The translations under genes and the position numbers were made by a program. Source: Chimonanthus salicifolius (lineage: Eukaryota > Streptophyta > Magnoliopsida > Laurales > Calycanthaceae). Taken from it: 64,000 nt of DNA. Positions 45,601 to 56,096 of the stretch are shown here, in pieces. Under the pieces are notes generated by a model, which was given only the letters and a program-made list of their open reading frames with translations, had not been told where the DNA came from and made no database searches. Within the stretch, counting starts at the first letter, position 1, and every line of letters begins with the position of its first letter. The stretch is from NCBI GenBank assembly GCA_013350335.1, contig CM023535.1:22971746-23035745 (forward strand), in the 5' to 3' direction.

Positions 45601-48600
45601 GCATTATCAAGAAAGGTGATTAAAATATGGTAAGGCAATTATCTTTCCAAAAAACAATGGGTAAGGCAATTAGGAGTGGGAGCCTGGAATAGTGGATATG
45701 GTGCAGCAGAAGCGGTGAGGGAATTAAGGAAGCTAGTAAATCCTGACGAAATATCGGGTCACACGGTCAAGTTCTGGTCACATGAGTAATGATCAATTAG
45801 GTGGATTTTTCTGGCACGTGAGTTATAAGATGTGGACAAATGGATTAGGGACGAGTGTAGGGTTGCAGGAACGAATGGGATTTAGTGACAGAAGAAGGAC
45901 ACGAAACAGAGAAGAGGGTTGGAGGTAAAAGGAAAACGGTGGGGGCTGTTTGGGTTCCAAGTGAAATAGAAAAGGGAAGGATGGGAGGACAGGCGAAGGG
46001 CTGTACCTGGGCGAAGGAGGAGAATAGAGAATGGTGATGTCTCTTGCAGTTGGGAATGCAGAGGATGAATTGAGTTGCAGATCTGGCTGTTAATGAAGGG
46101 TAGTGGCGATGGAACTGGTCTGGTTTAGAGGCGCAAGACTTGCAGCAGGTGGCGATGGAAGCAAGGACTGGCGATCGAATCTGCAGCAGGCATGACCAAG
46201 AGAGGCAGGCGGAAGCAACGACAGTGAAATACTTGGGATAAAGCCCAGGCAGCGGCAGCAGTGGTATCTCCTCTGGGATTAAGCCCAGAGTCAGCTATGG
46301 TGACAATGTCTGCAACGGTAGCAAAAAACAAGGAAATATAGAGAGAGAGAATCTAAAGAGATCTGTGTTGATTTCAAGATATTCGAAAGTATATGGTATT
46401 CCTTTCCATTACAGTGTATGTATTTATATAGAAAAATAAACCTATCCAAATGCAACGATGACTCTGAGTCGGTTGGGCTTGAAACCAAATGAGGTATTCA
46501 AGTCCAACGATTCAGCCAACTAACATATTGACTCCAACTAGACTCTTGAATAGACTGTAAACGAAGGTTGTTAAAATCGAATCATATCGTAAATGTAATA
46601 CCCTGACCCAGCCCAGAGCCCAGAGCTATACATCGAGCGTGGTCAATGTACAGGGTGGTGGTGGCAGGCGATACATCGAGCAGGGTCAATGGGTCGATAG
46701 ATAGACACATCGACAAGGGTAGATGTATCAGGCGATGTGGTGACTTGTTTAAGTCCCACATCAGAAATGGAGGGAGTTTATAAGCCCTTAAGCCCTTCCA
46801 TAACGTAAGACGTGTTTTGGGCTGGCTAGTTGGGCCTGACCCAAAGACAAATCCATGAGAGCCCCACCCATTTGTGGCCCAAAGTGGACAATATCTTACC
46901 GAACCGAGTTGTGTTGAAGTAGCGGCGCCTCAGAGGGGCTGGTTGTTACAGTTGGTATCAAAGCCTTAGTTCAACACTCAGCCTGTGAGGGTCCATGTCC
47001 TGTGTAATTTCTGTGTGTTGTGGGTCAAGCCGGGGGCGGCTCTCCTTTAAGAGGGGGGAGAGGGGGGGGGGGGGGGGGGGGTAGAATGTAATACCCTGAC
47101 CCAGCCCAGAGCCCAGAGCTATACATCGAGCGTAGTCAATGTATAGGGTGGTGGTGGTGGCAGGCTATACATTGAGCAGGATCGATGGGTTTGTAGATAG
47201 ACACATCGACAAGGGTCGATGTATCGGGCGGTGTGGTAGCTTGTTTAAGTCCCACATCGGAAATGGAGGGAGTTTATAAGCCCTTAAGCCCTTCCATAAG
47301 GTAATACGCGTTTTGGGTCGGCCAGTTGGGCCTGACCCAAAGACAAATCCGTGAGGGCCCCACTCATTTGTGGGCCCAAAGCGGACAATATCTTACTGAA
47401 CCAAGTTGTGTTGAAACGGCGGCGCCTCGGAGGGGTGGGTCATTACAGTAAATCGGTGTAGGGGTGTGAATCGTGAATCGTAAATCGTATAATCGTAAGG
47501 TTCATAAAATGCATTAGAAGTCAAGTTTTAACATTCTGTACACCATACATTATACACTATAAGAGTATACTGTTATACACCAAACATTATGCTGTATGAC
47601 TATAGAAGGGAAATTGTTGACCTGCAAACTTAATTCTATTATTAATTCATGAAATTTATTACATACATAGTATTACATAAGTCATGCGAATGATAACATA
47701 GAAAAACGAAAGCGGAGAAAGAAAAGAGAAGAAAGTTTTCAGAAGAAAAACGAAAGCAAAGAAAGAAAAGAGAAGAAGATTTTCAGAAGAAGAGAAAAAT
47801 AGAGGCATGTTGAGCTCCGTGGAGCCTAATCATCAAAGATTTGCTTGCACGGACCAGTTCGGGGTCGAGCTCCTCGCTGAGCTCGCTGGGAGTCGCCCCC
47901 AAGCCAATTTTTTTATTTGAGGGCAATGTGAGAGAGAGAGATCTGTAACGATAGAAGAGTTATACTTAAATAGGTATAATGTAAAAAGTTAGGCTTTATT
48001 TTTCCCCAAAAAAAAAAGGTCTTTTACTCTTCCTCTCCTTCTCCCCCATGAATCGTACAAGTATACGATTCGAACGATTCGAATCGTACGATTCACTAAA
48101 AAAGCGTACAGTTTTTTAGATATTTTGATACTTGATGCGATTCGAATCGTGATGCCTCACGATTCGAATCGTGAATTGTGCGATTTTGACAACCTTGCTG
48201 TAAACGACCAGAACTCAACGTCCCAGTTGGGCTGGGATTACAAAACAGGCATGGACTAGGGATCCAAAATAGGATCGAACAAAATTAAAAAAAAAAAAAA
48301 AAAAGTGGGCCCCACTCATGATTAGGCATGCGAGTCATGCTTCTTGTCAACCCGTCTCTTGTACTTCTTCAAGAACCTGTCTGCAATCTGTTCTACATTA
48401 TGATAGGAAAGCTTTCGTCTTTTTTTTTAAAAGGTAACTAAAATTTATTGAGAAAAGAAAAAAAAAAATTGCGACATACAAAGATAGAGGCCTCAACAAG
48501 AAAGTGTGGCCAAAAAACCAGTTACAACAACATATGACTGTAAGCCTAAGAAGGCCAGGATCCTGCAATATCATCCACTGAGTTGGTGGTGATTTGAGAA

Positions 48601-51600
48601 GGAGAGGTAGGCATTTTCTAGAAAAGTGGTTAATTTTGCAAATAATGGGAGCTAGGAATTGGGATTGTGGCTGCGGGGTGGTTCTTGTTGTTGTTTAGGA
48701 TTTGGAGTGACATTTGAAAGATGAGAAAACTGGGAAATTTGATTAAGCAAACTATTAAAAGTGGAACAAGGTTCTTGGTCATAGACGAGTCAAAGATAAG
48801 ATTTAGGAGGATATTTGGGTAGGGCATGAATGCCTTTGATCTTTGCTTCAAAGTTCCATATGCCATGTCAAACCAAAAGGACTCATTGATCATGGATCAA
48901 TTAGGAGGATGGTTTGGGCTTTAACATCTAGAAGAAATTTTGTGGATTATTATCATTTGAAATGGAAATCTCATGGATTATGAAGGGACATGGTTTGAAT
49001 CACTTGGTAAGGTATGGCGAGGAAGGAACAATCCATTGATCACCTTATCTTGCATGCCTGCTTGTATATCCAATTTTCTCCATTTTCTTTAATGTATTGT
49101 CAACTTTTGGCTCTTTAACTTTTACTGTCATCATCATTCAAAAAAAAAAAAAGGTCTCATTAAAGGTTAGGGGTACAAATTTATGGAGAAAATGCTGCTT
49201 GTCCTAGGGTGGGTTTTTTTTTTTGGATAACATGGGTATTCCCACCCCATATTGGAGGTAAGATTAATTCCACGGATACACGAAATCACCCGAAAGCCTT
49301 GTGTAACAGGTAAGTCCGAGAGGAGTCGACCCAAGACCTCTATTTTAATCCTAGAAGCTTAGACCAACTGAAAAAAATAAAAATAAAAAAATTCGGGATA
49401 AAGTGTTCACACAAACTGTTATTGTTGCAAATTCATCAGTTATTCAGTGGAGATTGGTGTTGGAGGATCTCAAGGGTGTTCATGCCATCAAAGCACAGGA
49501 ATTGAAGCATGTTGATCAAGACAACTTACCTGCCTAATCCGGCATTCTTCATCAGGATGCCCCTCCTTATTGCTCGGGTCTAGTTATAAGACTACCATAG
49601 TATTGTATTTATGCTTTTGCACTGGCTGTCCACCGTCTTTGTGGACAACTGGTATTTGTACCAATATTTTTGTCAAATTCTTTTAATTAAATACCAGTCA
49701 TCTCAGAAATAAAATAAAAATAAAAAGTTCTATAGCTTTAATATGCATATTCAAACAATCAAATGGCCATTGATAGTTCTGCAACATATTTTTGTTTCAT
49801 TTTATTGAGTTTTGAATTCGTCTGCAACTTAGCCTTGACTGGTCATTTCTAGGGACCTCAATCCTTTGCACAATGTTATTGTTGAAAGAGAGTACAGGGA
49901 GAAGTACTACAAAAGCTTGATGACTCTTGGTCAAAAATATGCTGAGGTAATAAGACATGTTAACTGCCAAATGATTTGTAGTGATCAAGTCTATGGCTTA
50001 ATACTTACTAGAGGAGCTATAGAAGTGCCACAGCAATGTACAGTTTGTTGCCTCAACTTGATGGGACTGTTGATGTGATGGGCCCTACTGTAGATTCTAG
50101 CTATCTATTTTTTGACCTCATTTCTGAGCCATGGTGTATTACTACCATCTATGTTAGGCTGTTGGATTAAGGGTTAGGAACTCCCAAGTTGGAATAGTTG
50201 GGTATCCTTCAATCTGCAGTTGGGTGCTTCAAATCAACAGTCTGGATGGGAAAGTCAAGGCCCCAAATCTGTGGAATGGAAAGGGTAATTAGAAATGTAC
50301 ATCTCTTGCTGCTGCATGGGACCATATAAATACCTTTACTTTGAACCAAAGATATGGTAAGTCACGGATGGATGTTTAACGCAGATTTTGTGCAGCTTTT
50401 ACCATGGGGAGAAAAGATCACAAGTGAGTCGTTGAGATTTTTCTCGCCAATTGTAATATGGAGCAAGTTTACTTCCAGCCAATACAATCATGACATTTTA
50501 TACTCTGCATTCATGGATTACTTTAAGGTATGGACTTCGCAAATACATCATCAGCAGTCTGCTTTGAAAGCCAATTTCCTTCTAACACCCACAAGACTTA
50601 ACAATGTAATGTCATTAAAACCTAAAAGGACAAAACCACTTGCCTACTTTTTAGGTCATGCATTAATGATATTTTACTGGTTCATAGTAGATAATTTGCA
50701 GGCATGATGTGGTGAATTGATTTAATTGAGTAATTTTTACATTATGGAGATTTTAAGAAATGGATTTTCTAAGCCTACATGCAGCTCTTGATGTGACACA
50801 TGAAAGCACATGTCTTGTATTACATGTAGGAACTGTGCAATAGACGGAGCCCACTGTAGAGCATGAGACAATTGAGCCTTCTGGTTACTTTAGGTCATGC
50901 ACATTTGTGCCACACTGTTTGTTGGGGCATGGATAGACTCAATCTATATGAGCATGTAGGCATGACAAAACAATGTAGATGATGTTACACTTAGCAATTC
51001 TTTTTAAGATAACAATTTCACCAATCACATTGTTAGTCACTTCTATAGAACATGCAACTTTATTACCCTTGTCAGGCATGGCTTGATCTTATGGAGAAAG
51101 CAGCTGCAGAAAGGGATGCATCTAAGATTTCTCGTAACCATGAAGCACAGCATAAATACCTAACATGGAGGGCAGAGAAGGTGGAGTTTCTTTTTGGTCT
51201 TTTATGTCATGCATTTAATTCTATTAGTCAGTGTTGATATATTTGAAGTGCCTTTCTTTGATAATGCAGACATGCTCAAGATTTGCTAGACTGTTAGCCA
51301 CTGATAGATCAATGTCCATTAATTTTGTTGCATGGATTCTTTGAAATGAGTGACAATCCATATTGGACACATTTCTATCACAACACTACTGGATACCGCA
51401 TGATTCTTCTAATACCATTTTAATGTTGCTTTTGAAGATGGCAAAAATATTTACAAAATGATCTCTGCACATAGAATCTTGTGGTACTACCCAGCACAGG
51501 GTGATTTTATCTGCGCATTTCAATTAACGTGTGGATGCATTTCTGCCTTAAAAAGCAACTTCTGCCAAGGATAGCTTCATTTGTTTGCAACACTTCTCTT

Positions 51601-54084
51601 TTCTCTCTCTCATGCTAGAATCCTTAAAAGAAAAAGGAAAAAAAGAAATATAGATAAATAGAAAAAATAGAACTTACAGGAATTTTTGTAATCACTAAAA
51701 TCCAAGAAGGCAAAAATAGATAGTTAGATGGATGGGTGGATAGAAAAAATAAAACTGTATAGGAATTTTTGCAGTCAATAAAATCCAAGAAGGTAAAAAA
51801 TAGAGGAATAGATCGATAGATAGAAAAAAAATAAAACTTTACAAGAATGTTTGCAATCTATAAAATCCAATAACACTGTACAGGATTTTTTGCAATCAAT
51901 AAATAGGTAGATAAATAAAAATCCAAGAAGGAAAAATCCATTGGGTGCTTTTGATGACAAGCTACCATTTTTTAACATGTGAAATTCATCAGCTTTTATC
52001 ATCATCAAAAGAATGTTGGGTGCTTTTTGTCATTTTCCATCAGCACCTGCAATTTGGGTGGAGAGAGAGAGAGAGAGAGAGAATAGGAGGGTCTTTGGGT
52101 AGTTGAAGTTATTTTTACCTTTCCTTTTTCCACCTTTTTGCTATGGTTATGAACCCAATTTTATGCTTTCGGGAAGATGCATGTTCAGGTTTTCTGCATT
52201 TCCTTTTCCCTCTTTCCTATGAGTATTCACCAAGAGAGAGAGAGAGAGAGAGAGAGAATAAGAGGGTCTTTGGGTAGTTCAAGTTATTTTTACCTTTCCT
52301 TTTTCCACTTTTTTGATATGGTTATTAACCCAATTTTATGCTTTTGGGTAGATCCATGTTCAGGTTTTCTGCATTTCCTTTTTCCCACTTTCCTATGAGT
52401 ATTCACCAAGACACACAGAGAATAGCAGGGTCTTTGGGTAGTTCAAGTTATTTTTACCTTTCCTTTTTCCACTTTTTTGCTATGGTTACTAAGCCAATTT
52501 TATGCTTTTAGGTAGATCCATGTTCAGGTTTTCTGCATTTCCTTTTTCCCATTTTCCTATGAGTATTCACCAATTTCCGTATTTTTAAACCCACATCTGA
52601 ATCCATCTATTGAATGACAATCAATGGTCAAGATCTCCATGTACAAGGGCAATACCTTGCAATCATGTGATCATATTATGAATGTTATTCCTTTTTTTCT
52701 TTCGAGATCATCATCAAAGCTACTACTCCTCTCTCTCCCCTCCCTCCACTCCCCCCCCCCCCCCCCCCCCACTCTCCACACACACCACCTCGCTCCCATC
52801 GCTGTCCCCTCCCTCCACTCCCCCCCCCCCCCCCCCCCCCCAACCCCCGCTCTCCACACACACCACCTCGCTCCCATCTCTCTCCCCTCCCTTCCCCAAC
52901 TCCCCCCCCCCCCCCCCAGCTCTCCACACACACCACCTCGCTCCCATCCTACTAACCACATTAGATGTATTCCTCGCCTTGGTTCAACAATTGCGTTGAG
53001 TATCTAACTTTATCACAACATGATATGAAGTCATTTCCAATTTTAACATGTTCCTTTTCTATGCTCTTCAAACCACTAAAGTTACACTATATATTTCGTC
53101 TTTGCTCTATTAATTTTCAACTCATTAATCTCTTAAGGATTTTCTCCATAATTTCAATTTCCCATTTAATTAATTTCTTGTTTGACAATTAATGCTATAT
53201 TTTTTGAAAAAGCTTACACTACAACATATCCTCTTGTGATGCTGAATAATCCGTTACTAGGACAAACAAATACGAGCTTGAAGTTAATCCTTGATGAACG
53301 GAAACTTCTCCATGTCCCCACATATCATCCTTACACTAATCATCGCCCATTTGTACATATCCTGTATAAGTTCGACATTCCTGGTAGGGATGCATTTTTT
53401 TTTCAAAGCTTACCAAATTAATTTCTTGGCACCCTATCATGGGCCTTTTTGTCATTTGAGATCTAATTAGAATAGTGAAATGTTGATCACTTGATTAGTT
53501 TGAGTAAACATTTTTCAAGTTGTTTTTAGTTGGTTATTTTTATAAGTGGTTTTATTTTAAAAGGGATGTACTTAAAAAGCCTTTTGAGTATAATTTCAAA
53601 TCCATAAATCATATGCTTTAAAACACCCTCTGCTGGTTTTGAATTTTGACACATGTATCTTTACTTTACTCATGCAATATAGCCCATTACACTTTCTGGC
53701 CTAGCAGGCAATGGTTTGATTTAGCCTGTTTTTATTTCATGCAGGATCCTGGTTACCCACTCTTAAAGAAGTTGATTGGGGACAGTTGTGCAAAGGTATT
53801 TTCTTTTCACAAAGCAAGCTTTAAAGGCCATACATTGGTTGATGGATTGGCTTCCCGTTTCTCTCCATTTAATCAGTCCTTCTTGTTATCATTTGTAGGA
53901 TTTAGTCAGGAACTTCCTCTTCAATGGCGTTGACACACTTGGCAGCAAAGGGTTTCTAGATTACTTCCCCGAATATCGTTGCGAGGATGGGAAGATAAAC
54001 AAGAAGCGAAGTATAATTGGGAAGTCTTTCTCAACACGTCCATGGAATGCCAAAGGTGAATACATTGGAGATGGTCAAAGATGA
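33694..54084 (+). CDS. HY2: Phytochromobilin:ferredoxin oxidoreductase (phytochromobilin synthase)
   Basis: HY2 reduces biliverdin IXa to 3Z-phytochromobilin with electrons from ferredoxin in the plastid; the product is the phytochrome chromophore. Eight exons: 33694-33891, 39793-39912, 45068-45162, 49853-49946, 50396-50527, 51076-51180, 53745-53795, 53899-54084. All introns are GT-AG and the frame is open throughout (326 aa; Arabidopsis HY2 is about 329). Family signatures in order: FVRFALEETQRR (exon 1), APKIRLLRSL (2), EPEFDLPIFCANFFTA (3), DLNPLHNV and YREKYYKSLM (4), LPWGEKITSESLRFFSPIVIW (5, first 20 residues most typical), EAQHKYLTWRAEK (6), DPGYPLLKKLIG (7), FLFNGVDTLG and DYFPEY (8). 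The first ~45 residues are Ser/Lys/Arg-rich and look like a plastid transit peptide. Introns 1-7 are 5901, 5155, 4690, 449, 548, 2564 and 103 bp; the long ones are filled with transposons, yet every exon seems intact. Confidence 0.96.
34316..34698 (+). repeat. Left inverted repeat of the intron-1 MULE
   Basis: It matches the right end inverted. It is 60 bp longer because a segment containing aaacagt, cttcgtccgatcgat and tcgattgaac is tandemly duplicated. It is dense in GATCGTCC/CGATCGAT-type palindromic motifs. Confidence 0.85.
34780..34880 (+). repeat. Short C-rich tandem repeat in the MULE
   Basis: Units of about 29 bp built from 'cccctttc', caaacccctctccctcaaa. Confidence 0.6.
35116..35225 (+). 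repeat. 31-bp tandem repeat in the MULE
   Basis: 'aggtcccatgtttagtg' recurs near 35118 and 35149 and again, after a spacer, near 35206. Confidence 0.7.
35528..35945. mobile_element. GGGTCGGGT-rich MITE nested in the MULE
   Basis: It is flanked by a perfect 9-bp direct repeat acctggtta (35519-35527 and 35946-35954). The ends taggggtaaaactc and, inverted, agggctgaaatcgg are imperfect inverted repeats. The interior is a run of gggtcgggt-type motifs. It cuts the minus-strand open frame at 35955-36517, whose last residues are read from MITE sequence. Confidence 0.8.
35955..36517 (-). pseudogene. Plant transposon-associated protein fragment (Transposase_32-like)
   Basis: The minus-strand frame starts MAPKKGKRPRMEE and continues for about 190 residues before entering the MITE. 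The stretch EKLGWGTFF...LVKEFYANKS...VRGREIVLSTTTLNKMFKLS has the spacing of the 'putative plant transposon protein' domain (RGW..F, LV.EFYAN, VRG..V.F, IN....L) often found inside plant mobile elements. Function unknown. The start sits in a pyrimidine-rich context inside the MULE. It is interrupted at its 3' end, so I treat it as a pseudogene. The domain assignment is from remembered family pattern. Confidence 0.6.
36871..37194 (-). repeat. Right inverted repeat of the intron-1 MULE
   Basis: Partner of 34316-34698. The outer end reads ggaaagtggggtgtctatat, then ggccaacc. Confidence 0.85.
37990..38020 (+). repeat. Poly-C tract in HY2 intron 1
   Basis: About 31 bases almost all C, directly followed by an A run. 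Low complexity. Confidence 0.9.
38701..38948. repeat. ~117-bp tandem duplication in HY2 intron 1
   Basis: 'gtgtgtttatta' at 38717 and 38834; both units carry ttgggctaaa, cacttactaatac, 'aggtttgg' and caagtttggg. Confidence 0.8.
40615..43790 (-). mobile_element. 5'-truncated L1-like LINE, antisense in HY2 intron 2
   Basis: Minus-strand frames read, in order, the ORF2 linker (near 43771-43562), RT block with SEEEVKFVVWHSEEDRAPGPDGFP (43357-43270), ISANQSAFVEGRQITDFV and CKLDFQKSYDRVDW (43010-42860), a degenerate YAD catalytic motif preceded by a stop (near 42565), FPTSYLGLTLVIGKPRK (about 42380), ISIWHD-like VSIWHDKWVDDSPLA (about 41800), and the zf-RVT region LPLRVKVFGWLVG...CPLCLLRETSG (41470-41350). 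The endonuclease domain and 5' part are missing, as is usual for LINE copies, and frames are broken throughout. The 3' limit near 40615 and a target duplication are not certain. Confidence 0.85.
43791..45067. other. Rest of HY2 intron 2
   Basis: No recognisable element. A 145-codon minus-strand frame (43952-44389) matches no family I know and is probably chance. Confidence 0.4.
45163..46554. other. HY2 intron 3, left part
   Basis: 45570-46550 contains purine-rich sequence and a minus-strand region with ctatataaata-type motif near 46425 that could be an old LTR. No terminal repeats were found, so I do not name it. Confidence 0.35.
46594..46950 (+). repeat. TRIM 5' LTR
   Basis: 357 bp; the TATA-like tttataag lies near 46778. 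Confidence 0.93.
47087..47447 (+). repeat. TRIM 3' LTR
   Basis: 361 bp partner of the 5' LTR; an extra tgg unit and one extra g account for the length difference. Confidence 0.93.
48206..49213. other. HY2 intron 3, right part
   Basis: It contains an 18-base A run (about 48285-48303). 48425-48560 resembles an antisense LINE 3' end (aaatttattgagaaaag). Nothing else recognised. Confidence 0.35.
49214..49371 (-). mobile_element. SINE (minus) in HY2 intron 3
   Basis: The minus strand starts cagttggtctaagcttctag, has a B-box-like gggtcgactcc, and ends tacccatgttatcc followed by a poly(A) tail (49224-49214). It is a tRNA-derived layout like the SINE at 7282-7450. Confidence 0.65.
51640..51950. repeat. 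~85-bp degenerate tandem array in HY2 intron 6
   Basis: 'aaaatccaagaagg' recurs near 51699, 51780 and 51927; between copies lie agatagatagaaaaaa, 'aaaactttaca' and 'tttttgcaatcaataaa' variants. Confidence 0.7.
52060..52575. repeat. ~170-bp tandem repeat, three units, with (GA)n in HY2 intron 6
   Basis: 'gggtctttgggtagtt' at 52089, 52264 and 52428 (spacings 175, 164). Each unit ends 'cctatgagtattcaccaa' and most are preceded by a gagagaga run (52062-52082, 52233-52256; degenerate acacacagaga at the third). Confidence 0.9.
52730..52950. repeat. Poly-C minisatellite in HY2 intron 6
   Basis: The block ctctccacacacaccacctc recurs at 52772, 52850 and 52920. Each copy is followed by ctccctccc-type sequence and a run of 17-20 C. 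C content is extreme on the plus strand; the reverse strand would be G-rich. Confidence 0.9.
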
Positions 54085-54851
54085 TTCTTGTAGTCCTTTT
54101 TACCTTGAAGTAGTCTATCCATCTGGAAGACCCATTGCAGATGGAAGATGCCACAATGATCTTCCCTGATGAAGAATCCCATCTGTTCAATTGCTGGGTT
54201 GCAATTGGGGTCAAATATGATGGGTAAAAGTCACCAATTAGATGGATGGACTTGTGAGTCCTCTTGATAAATGATTTCGGTTGGATGAAAGTGGACCACC
54301 ACTGTTCAAAACGTGAGTCGAAACAAATTATTACTAGTACAAGATTCCTGATTGTACAGCATCTTTGTCAAGGAAATTAGCATGTTTGGATATTTTGTAA
54401 TTTTCAAGTCTCCCATTCCACAAGAGAACTTGTTAGATTTGTGATAGCATGAATGACATGATCCGGTTCTTATTGTCAAGTAGTATATGGCTGGCTTCAG
54501 ATAGATGGGATTAGTGGCTATAATAATGATGACGATAGTAAGAAGTAATCTGTGGTGGACACACAACCTCTACCAACATGATAGTTGGGCATCCTTGCTG
54601 CAGAAGACCAACATTGCAATAAAAATGCGTATTAAGTAATCTCAACCTTTCCACCTATCTCTGATTCATGCGGAAAGCTGGAATCTCAACCTTTCCACCT
54701 AATCTAACAGGTGAATAGAAAAAGTAATAAACATATCAAAGAACATCTTTCAGAATTTCAGGCTGAGGGTCTTCAGTGTTCCATGGAATGGAGTTGAATA
54801 CCGCAGCCAAGTTCTACAGATCCGAACAGGCCTAAGCAGTTTGGCTCCAAC
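54085..54851 (+). other. HY2 3' flank
   Basis: Probable 3' UTR and downstream spacer. A possible polyadenylation signal aataaa is at about 54617. No other feature. Confidence 0.4.
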
Positions 54852-55155
54852 TAGGGCTGAAATCGGATTGGGTCGGGCTTTTTAAAACCCAACCCGACCC
54901 AAGTCAGTATATTATGAAACCCGACCCGAGCTTTTGAACTGAAAATCTTGACCCAAACCAAGCTTTTAACCTGAAAATCTCGACCCGAACTGACTCGACT
55001 TCCAATCCAATTCAACCCGTATTCTGATTCGACTTGCATTCTGAACCTATTTATCGTATTTTTAGCCGGATCAGGACAGATTAACTTGTAAATTCCTCGA
55101 TCCGATCAGAATTTCATGTGGGTTTTTGACTTCTCAACCGACCCGATCCGCTGGC
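54852..55155. mobile_element. GGGTC-rich MITE-like repeat, copy 3
   Basis: The left end tagggctgaaatcggattgg matches the inverted right end of the MITE at 35528-35945. The interior holds gacccgacc / aacccgac motifs. The right limit is approximate. Confidence 0.55.
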
Positions 55156-56096
55156 CACTTGCAAATCAGGCTTGGCAGGTATACACGAAGTTCTACACCA
55201 ATATGAGGAGGTTGGTTAAAACTCAGGTCCAGTAGGTATAAAGGACTAAAACGAAGCAGAATTCTTCTCGTTGGAAAAGAAATTTAAAGATTTTCAGAGT
55301 TCTATTACTGTTCAGAGTAAGGGATTGTTCATTAAAGCAGCAAATAATAGCAGTTTTTTAAGCAAAGATGAAGGAAGCCGGAGACAATACAAATGAATAA
55401 CGAAAAAAGACCAATTCCATCTCGATTGGATATTTAAAACAGTATTTCTTTTCTAACATAGCTAAAAGAAGTTTTTTTTTTCTTTTTGTAATCACAGTGG
55501 CAATGTAAAGATTTTATTTGGGCAGTAAGAGAGATTCAAAACGAAAATGGAAACAAAATGAAAATTGGACCTGTCAACCATCTTTTCTGAAGCAGGCCAA
55601 AGGAACACAAATAGACAATAAAATAAAAAGCTTGAATAATTATGAAGCTGATCCCAACATGAAATTCTTTGCGAGCTCTGAAGTGCTTGGTATGGAATCA
55701 CTCTTTTAAAATTTGAAACTTAGCTGAGAAATTCCATCTCAACTGTTGCATTTTAATTTTTCTAAAAATAAGTCCAAGATTAACTTAGTTTTGGTATAAT
55801 TGGCATCACACCACTGTTCTTGAGCTCCTAATTCTATTAGCTCACAATCATTTATTCTTTAGATCTTTTGATGCAGTAATTAGTAAAATAGATGGTTGAT
55901 TGACTATTCATGATTTTGATCATTCCATTTGCAACTCTATTTTAAATGACAAAAAAAAATACGTCCCGCTCAAATGAATATTCAACATGACTGAAGTATG
56001 GTAGAAACTAGAAACAAGTAACAATATCAGTCCGAAATTACGAATTTTGTTCATTATAAGTCATCTGTAGCACAGAGATGTACAACAGATTGCATC
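55156..56096. other. Spacer between HY2 and SDP1
   Basis: No gene or bounded repeat recognised; both genes point into this interval. Confidence 0.4.

Larger units (their letters stand above)
46594..47447 (+). mobile_element. TRIM (terminal-repeat retrotransposon in miniature)
   Basis: Two LTRs (46594-46950, 357 bp; 47087-47447, 361 bp), both starting tgtaataccctgaccc and ending ttaca, surround only 136 bp. That interior holds a tRNA-Met-type primer site (tggtatcaaagc, 46953-46964) and a polypurine tract (agaggggggagagggggg..., 47050-47081). The flanking 5-bp target duplication is GTAAA (46589-46593 and 47448-47452). No coding capacity. Each LTR has a promoter-like stretch: aagtcccacatcggaaatgg, then gagtttataagccc with a TATA element. 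The LTRs differ at roughly one base in ten, so this copy is old. No 5S-like segment is seen, so it is not a Cassandra TRIM. Confidence 0.93.
46563..48197. mobile_element. hAT-like element in HY2 intron 3, hosting a TRIM
   Basis: The ends gaaggttgttaaaatcg (46563) and, inverted, caaggttgtcaaaatcg (from 48197) match at 15 of 17 bases. A perfect 8-bp target duplication ctgtaaac flanks them (46555-46562 and 48198-48205). The interior is rich in gattcgaatcgt motifs. Without the nested TRIM and its duplicated target it would be about 776 bp. No transposase. Confidence 0.85.

Noticed and set aside
46594..47447. Cassandra-type TRIM
   Set aside because: Cassandra LTRs carry a 5S rRNA-like promoter; nothing like it is present.
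52624..53007. Overlapping Pro/Gly-rich frames on both strands
   Set aside because: Artefacts of the poly-C minisatellite in HY2 intron 6.
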